From: VGPI01 sp964482845
GTDB taxonomy: Bacteria; Cloacimonadota; Cloacimonadia; Cloacimonadales; Cloacimonadaceae
Direction: 5' to 3'
DNA length: 9,805 nucleotides
NCBI GenBank assembly: GCA_964482845.1
Contig: CAYZZE010000082.1
Coordinates: 1-9,805, forward strand
In this document: in pieces, positions 7,443 through 9,805 of the stretch
How the letters are laid out: each line of letters begins with the position of its first letter
Numbering within the stretch: the first letter of the stretch is position 1
The notes under the pieces: model-generated
Database searches by the model: none
Told to the model about the DNA's origin: nothing
What the model saw: the letters and a program-made list of their open reading frames with translations, nothing else
Program-made: the position numbers and the translations under genes

Positions 7443-9635
7443 TTATTTCATCTGGATGAGCAGGCCCTGTTTGTCGGCGCTGTTGACCTGTGGATCCTGC
7501 TCACGTCCCATCCGGCGGGCGATATGGGGCACATTCTCCTGCAGATACTGCTCCATCTCGGCAATGGTGATCTTTTTGTCGCCACTGAGGTCTGCCTCGC
7601 CGCGCATGCCTTTCATCAGGAAATAGGAAAAGAGCCCGTGCTGCATATCCGGATAGGCGGAGGAGACCTGCGCGCCGGACGAGGCGCTGAAGACGGTCAA
7701 TTTGGCACCGGCGGCGGGCTGTGCCACCCGCAGCGTAGGCGGACGCGCGCCTGCCAGGAGGATCTCATTGTCACGGTCAGCGCCTGAGAAACAGGCATCG
7801 AGGAATACGTGCACCCGCTTTGCCGGCAGCGCTCCCAGATTGGCATAGAGCGTCTCCAGTTCATAACCCGTCTGTGAGGGATAATTCGGATCACCGTCAT
7901 AGGGGATGAGGAATGCCTTGCTGCCATCCGTCGCCGGTGCGCCATGCCCGGCATAGAAGACATAAAGTTCGGCGTTCTTGTCCCGCACATTGCTCTGCAG
8001 CCAGCCCCGCGCATCAAAGATCTTGCGCATCTCACCCAAAGTGGCTTTCTCATCGTTCACCGCATAGATGTTATTCGCCGGAATACCCAAGACTTTGATG
8101 AAGTATTCACAGATAAACTGCGCATCCCGCCGTGCATAACGCACCGGTGAGACCCGCTGATAACGCTCAATGCCGATAATGATCCCATAGCGGTTCTTAT
8201 CCGGCTTGGCAAAGGTGGGGATATCCTGCTCGATATCGATGGAAAGCGCCGGCGCATCGGTGATCTGTGCCCATTGATCAATGCCTGTGATTACCATCTG
8301 ATCCGCTGTCCGCTCCCGGCGGTTGAATGCCAGATTCAAGGGCTGTGCCAATCGGTTGAACTGACTCCGCTCCTCGCGCAGATTGACGCTCAGGTTCAGC
8401 GCCTGCGCATTCTTATTGGTAACTATATTGAATTCTATGTCTTTGTATTGCCCGGGATGGAGATCGCCCAAGATAAACTCGCGTTGCGTACTGGCGCCAT
8501 AGAGGAAGACATCCGCCCCTAAAACCACTTCCGCCACCGTCTTGCGGGAAGCGCCTCTTCCCCGGTTCTGGACGCGCACCTTAACCGCCACCGCTTCACC
8601 GGGAGTGATCACTCCATTCCGGTCGGCATCAACGATGCCCACGTCCGCCACCGCCAATTCCGGCGGTTGCAGTGCCCGCGCCGGGAAGCGCAGCGTCACG
8701 TCATCCGGCTGAAAGCCGTTCTGCTCGCCGAAGGTGATCTTGAGTAGCGCTTCACCCGTCGCAATATTCTGTCCCCCGGTCAGCTCAATCGTCCGTTCCG
8801 CTTTCTGCCCGGCTTTTACCTCACCGATATGGACCGTGACGGGCAAGGTGATGCCACTCACTCCGCTCAGCGTAAGCCGTGCCTCCACCATAAAGGCGCT
8901 GCCCTTGCCGCTGTTTTCCACCGTGATCTTTACCTGCGCCGTCTCCTCCGCATCCAGCATATTGTTGCCCGAGGGCTCGCTGAAAGAGATCAAAGCCCGC
9001 AGGTCGGGCGGGATAATGGCGACGGTCGCCGGTGCGCTGATCCCCGGTGCCGTGCCGGTCGAAGCAAATGTCCCCGCCGGTCCGCTCAAACGCGCCTCCA
9101 GGATCACATACTGCAGACCCTCATCCAATTGCCGGGTCACGCTAAGCTTGTATCTTCCGCTCTCCGGCCGCACCTGCGGCGCCACCGCCAAAGGCACGAT
9201 GATATCCACCGTTTTGCCATCCACCGTCACCTTATATTTCTGGCTTTCGGAATCATAAGCGCCGATGGTAAAACTCCGCTCCACCGTCTCGCGAGTCTGG
9301 GCAAGCAGTACCTGTATCCGTTGCCGCATCCGGTTGCTCCGTGCCTCATACGCACTGCGCGCATCCCGGATCTTCTGCTCATATTCCGCCCGGATGGCAG
9401 CGATCCTTGCCGTGGAATCCTTCTTGCGCTGCTCAAATTGTGCCGTGGTCTCAAATTCGCCTTTGACCATGTTGCTTTGCTGAGCGATCAAGGCATCGCG
9501 CTCCGCCTCCAGCGCTGATGCGGAAAATGGCGCGGTCAGCCAGGAACGCAGCGATTTGACTTCAGTCAAAATATCCCCGCTCAATGCTGAGATCAGCAGC
9601 AGGAATACCATTGCCATCATCCATGTTCTATTCAT
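7443..9635 (-). CDS. Exported caspase-like (C14 family) cysteine peptidase with CARDB-like domains
   Basis: 730 residues, complete. ATG at 9635 has GGGAGG 5 nt upstream and begins a signal peptide (about 1-20). Next comes a charged helical, probably coiled-coil segment (about 40-115, with 'KGEFETTAQFEQRKK'), then a small beta region. Two CARDB-like Ig domains follow (about 209-318 and 325-425); the second has a Ca-loop-like DADRNGVITPGE at 336-347. The caspase fold starts at 481 ('NRYGIIIGIERY'). The catalytic dyad is intact: His564 in YAGHGAP and Cys615 in DACFSG, 51 residues apart, as in metacaspase-type peptidases. 'VFSASSGAQVSSAYPDMQHG' and 'GLFSYFLMKGM' are typical of bacterial members. 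An EF-hand-like loop (682-693) follows. Prokaryotic caspase homologues often cleave after basic residues; the specificity here is not shown. There is no T9SS sorting domain, so a periplasmic location is inferred. G+C is visibly higher than in the two neighbouring genes. Confidence 0.93.
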   Translation of the reverse strand: MNRTWMMAMVFLLLISALSGDILTEVKSLRSWLTAPFSASALEAERDALIAQQSNMVKGEFETTAQFEQRKKDSTARIAAIRAEYEQKIRDARSAYEARSNRMRQRIQVLLAQTRETVERSFTIGAYDSESQKYKVTVDGKTVDIIVPLAVAPQVRPESGRYKLSVTRQLDEGLQYVILEARLSGPAGTFASTGTAPGISAPATVAIIPPDLRALISFSEPSGNNMLDAEETAQVKITVENSGKGSAFMVEARLTLSGVSGITLPVTVHIGEVKAGQKAERTIELTGGQNIATGEALLKITFGEQNGFQPDDVTLRFPARALQPPELAVADVGIVDADRNGVITPGEAVAVKVRVQNRGRGASRKTVAEVVLGADVFLYGASTQREFILGDLHPGQYKDIEFNIVTNKNAQALNLSVNLREERSQFNRLAQPLNLAFNRRERTADQMVITGIDQWAQITDAPALSIDIEQDIPTFAKPDKNRYGIIIGIERYQRVSPVRYARRDAQFICEYFIKVLGIPANNIYAVNDEKATLGEMRKIFDARGWLQSNVRDKNAELYVFYAGHGAPATDGSKAFLIPYDGDPNYPSQTGYELETLYANLGALPAKRVHVFLDACFSGADRDNEILLAGARPPTLRVAQPAAGAKLTVFSASSGAQVSSAYPDMQHGLFSYFLMKGMRGEADLSGDKKITIAEMEQYLQENVPHIARRMGREQDPQVNSADKQGLLIQMK

Positions 9636-9640
9636 ATCAT

Positions 9641-9646
9641 CCTCCC
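9641..9646 (-). promoter_or_regulatory. Ribosome binding site of the caspase-like gene
   Basis: The minus strand reads GGGAGG followed by 5 nt (ATGAT) and ATG at 9635. The good match and spacing, plus the signal peptide that starts here, fix the start. Confidence 0.75.
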
Positions 9647-9664
9647 ATGTTGGAGTTCACTCAT

Positions 9665-9805
9665 CTACAATTTCGTGACTATATGAAATTGAATCAATTT
9701 ATTTCCACCGGCATAGCCGGTCTGTTGCACATGCTTCTGCTTGTCAGTTACACCGGCATAGCCGGTCTGTTGCACATGCTTCTGCTTGTCAGTTACACCG
9801 GCATA
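9665..9805 (-). CDS. Possible C-terminal end of an upstream repeat-containing protein (doubtful)
   Basis: The minus-strand frame entering at 9805 is open for 46 residues to TAG at 9665-9667. It gives two copies of a 15-residue unit (YAGVTDKQKHVQQTG), then YAGGNKLIQFHIVTKL. It ends 29 nt before the caspase-like start, a spacing that would fit an operon. Against it: the DNA units are identical, with no synonymous differences; the opposite strand also stays open (from ATG at 9683, hydrophobic repeats); and no start codon or known domain is in the window. It may simply be an open frame through a non-coding array. Confidence 0.2.
   Translation of the reverse strand, partial: YAGVTDKQKHVQQTGYAGVTDKQKHVQQTGYAGGNKLIQFHIVTKL
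9668..9700 (-). promoter_or_regulatory. Possible operator/promoter: three CAATTT-type half-sites around a TATAGT box
   Basis: CAATTTC (9668-9674) and GAAATTG (9685-9691) are an exact inverted pair 10 nt apart. AAATTGA-A-TCAATTT (9686-9700) is a perfect 15-nt dyad sharing the second half-site. On the minus strand TATAGT (9683-9678) lies between the first two half-sites and matches a -10 box in five of six positions. The only -35 candidate (TGGAAA, 18 nt away) is weak. A regulator could bind here to control the caspase-like gene; this is inference. Confidence 0.35.
9706..9805. repeat. Tandem array of identical 45-bp units with internal hairpin, truncated by window edge
   Basis: Units at 9706-9750 and 9751-9795 are identical, and a third begins at 9796 and is cut off after 10 bases. 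Each unit starts CACCGGCATAGCCGG, in which ACCGGC and GCCGGT form a 6-bp stem around ATA. There are no unique spacers, so this is a tandem repeat rather than a CRISPR array. The unit length is a multiple of three and several frames stay open through it, so coding cannot be excluded. The total copy number is unknown. Confidence 0.9.

Noticed and set aside
8829..9518. 229-codon plus-strand open frame
   Set aside because: Antisense to the caspase-like gene. Its Arg- and His-rich composition is typical of the reverse strand of a G+C-richer gene.
9706..9805. CRISPR array
   Set aside because: The units repeat directly every 45 bp with no variable spacer, so this is a simple tandem array. No cas gene is in the window.

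Overview
The window looks like chromosome of an uncultured member of the FCB group (Bacteroidota, Cloacimonadota and relatives), most likely Cloacimonadota. This rests on family knowledge, not a database search. The 987-residue protein ends in a type IX secretion (T9SS) type A sorting domain with the FPNPFNP motif and a FlgD-like Ig fold, preceded by an 'LPVVLSSFTA' linker. The large neighbouring protein has the modular, beta-rich, CARDB-containing layout usual in those phyla. Base composition is close to balanced in the two surface-protein genes and visibly higher in G+C in the third gene.

All three substantial genes lie on the minus strand, so transcription runs from right to left. (1) 7443-9635 encodes a 730-residue exported caspase-like (C14) protein: signal peptide, alpha-helical segment, two CARDB-like Ig domains, then a caspase fold with an intact His/Cys dyad and an EF-hand-like loop. 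(2) 3899-6862 encodes a 987-residue T9SS-secreted surface protein: lectin-like N-terminus, Ig-like domain, FN3 domain, an unrecognised beta-rich region and the sorting domain. It has its own sigma70-like promoter and an intrinsic terminator. (3) 1-3531 is the first 1177 codons of a giant modular surface protein, open at the left edge. It holds an internal duplication of about 286 residues (CARDB plus an uncharacterised module).

The intergenic DNA is the more unusual part. At the right edge, just upstream of the caspase-like gene, a tandem array of identical 45-bp units begins, each carrying a short hairpin (ACCGGC-ATA-GCCGGT); the window cuts it off. Between this array and the gene start are three CAATTT-type half-sites around a possible -10 box. 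Downstream of the caspase-like gene is a perfect 30-bp inverted repeat with a 2-nt centre and no U-tract, whose apex also reads CACCGG...CCGGTG. An 11-codon ORF with a good Shine-Dalgarno ends inside this hairpin. The 270 bp after it hold no convincing gene but may be a degenerate repeat or gene remnant.

The three proteins probably all work outside the cytoplasm. The two large ones look like secreted or cell-surface adhesin-type proteins. The caspase-like protein has a signal peptide but no sorting domain and is probably periplasmic. Nothing in the sequence proves that they act together. I see no tRNA, rRNA, insertion sequence or CRISPR array.
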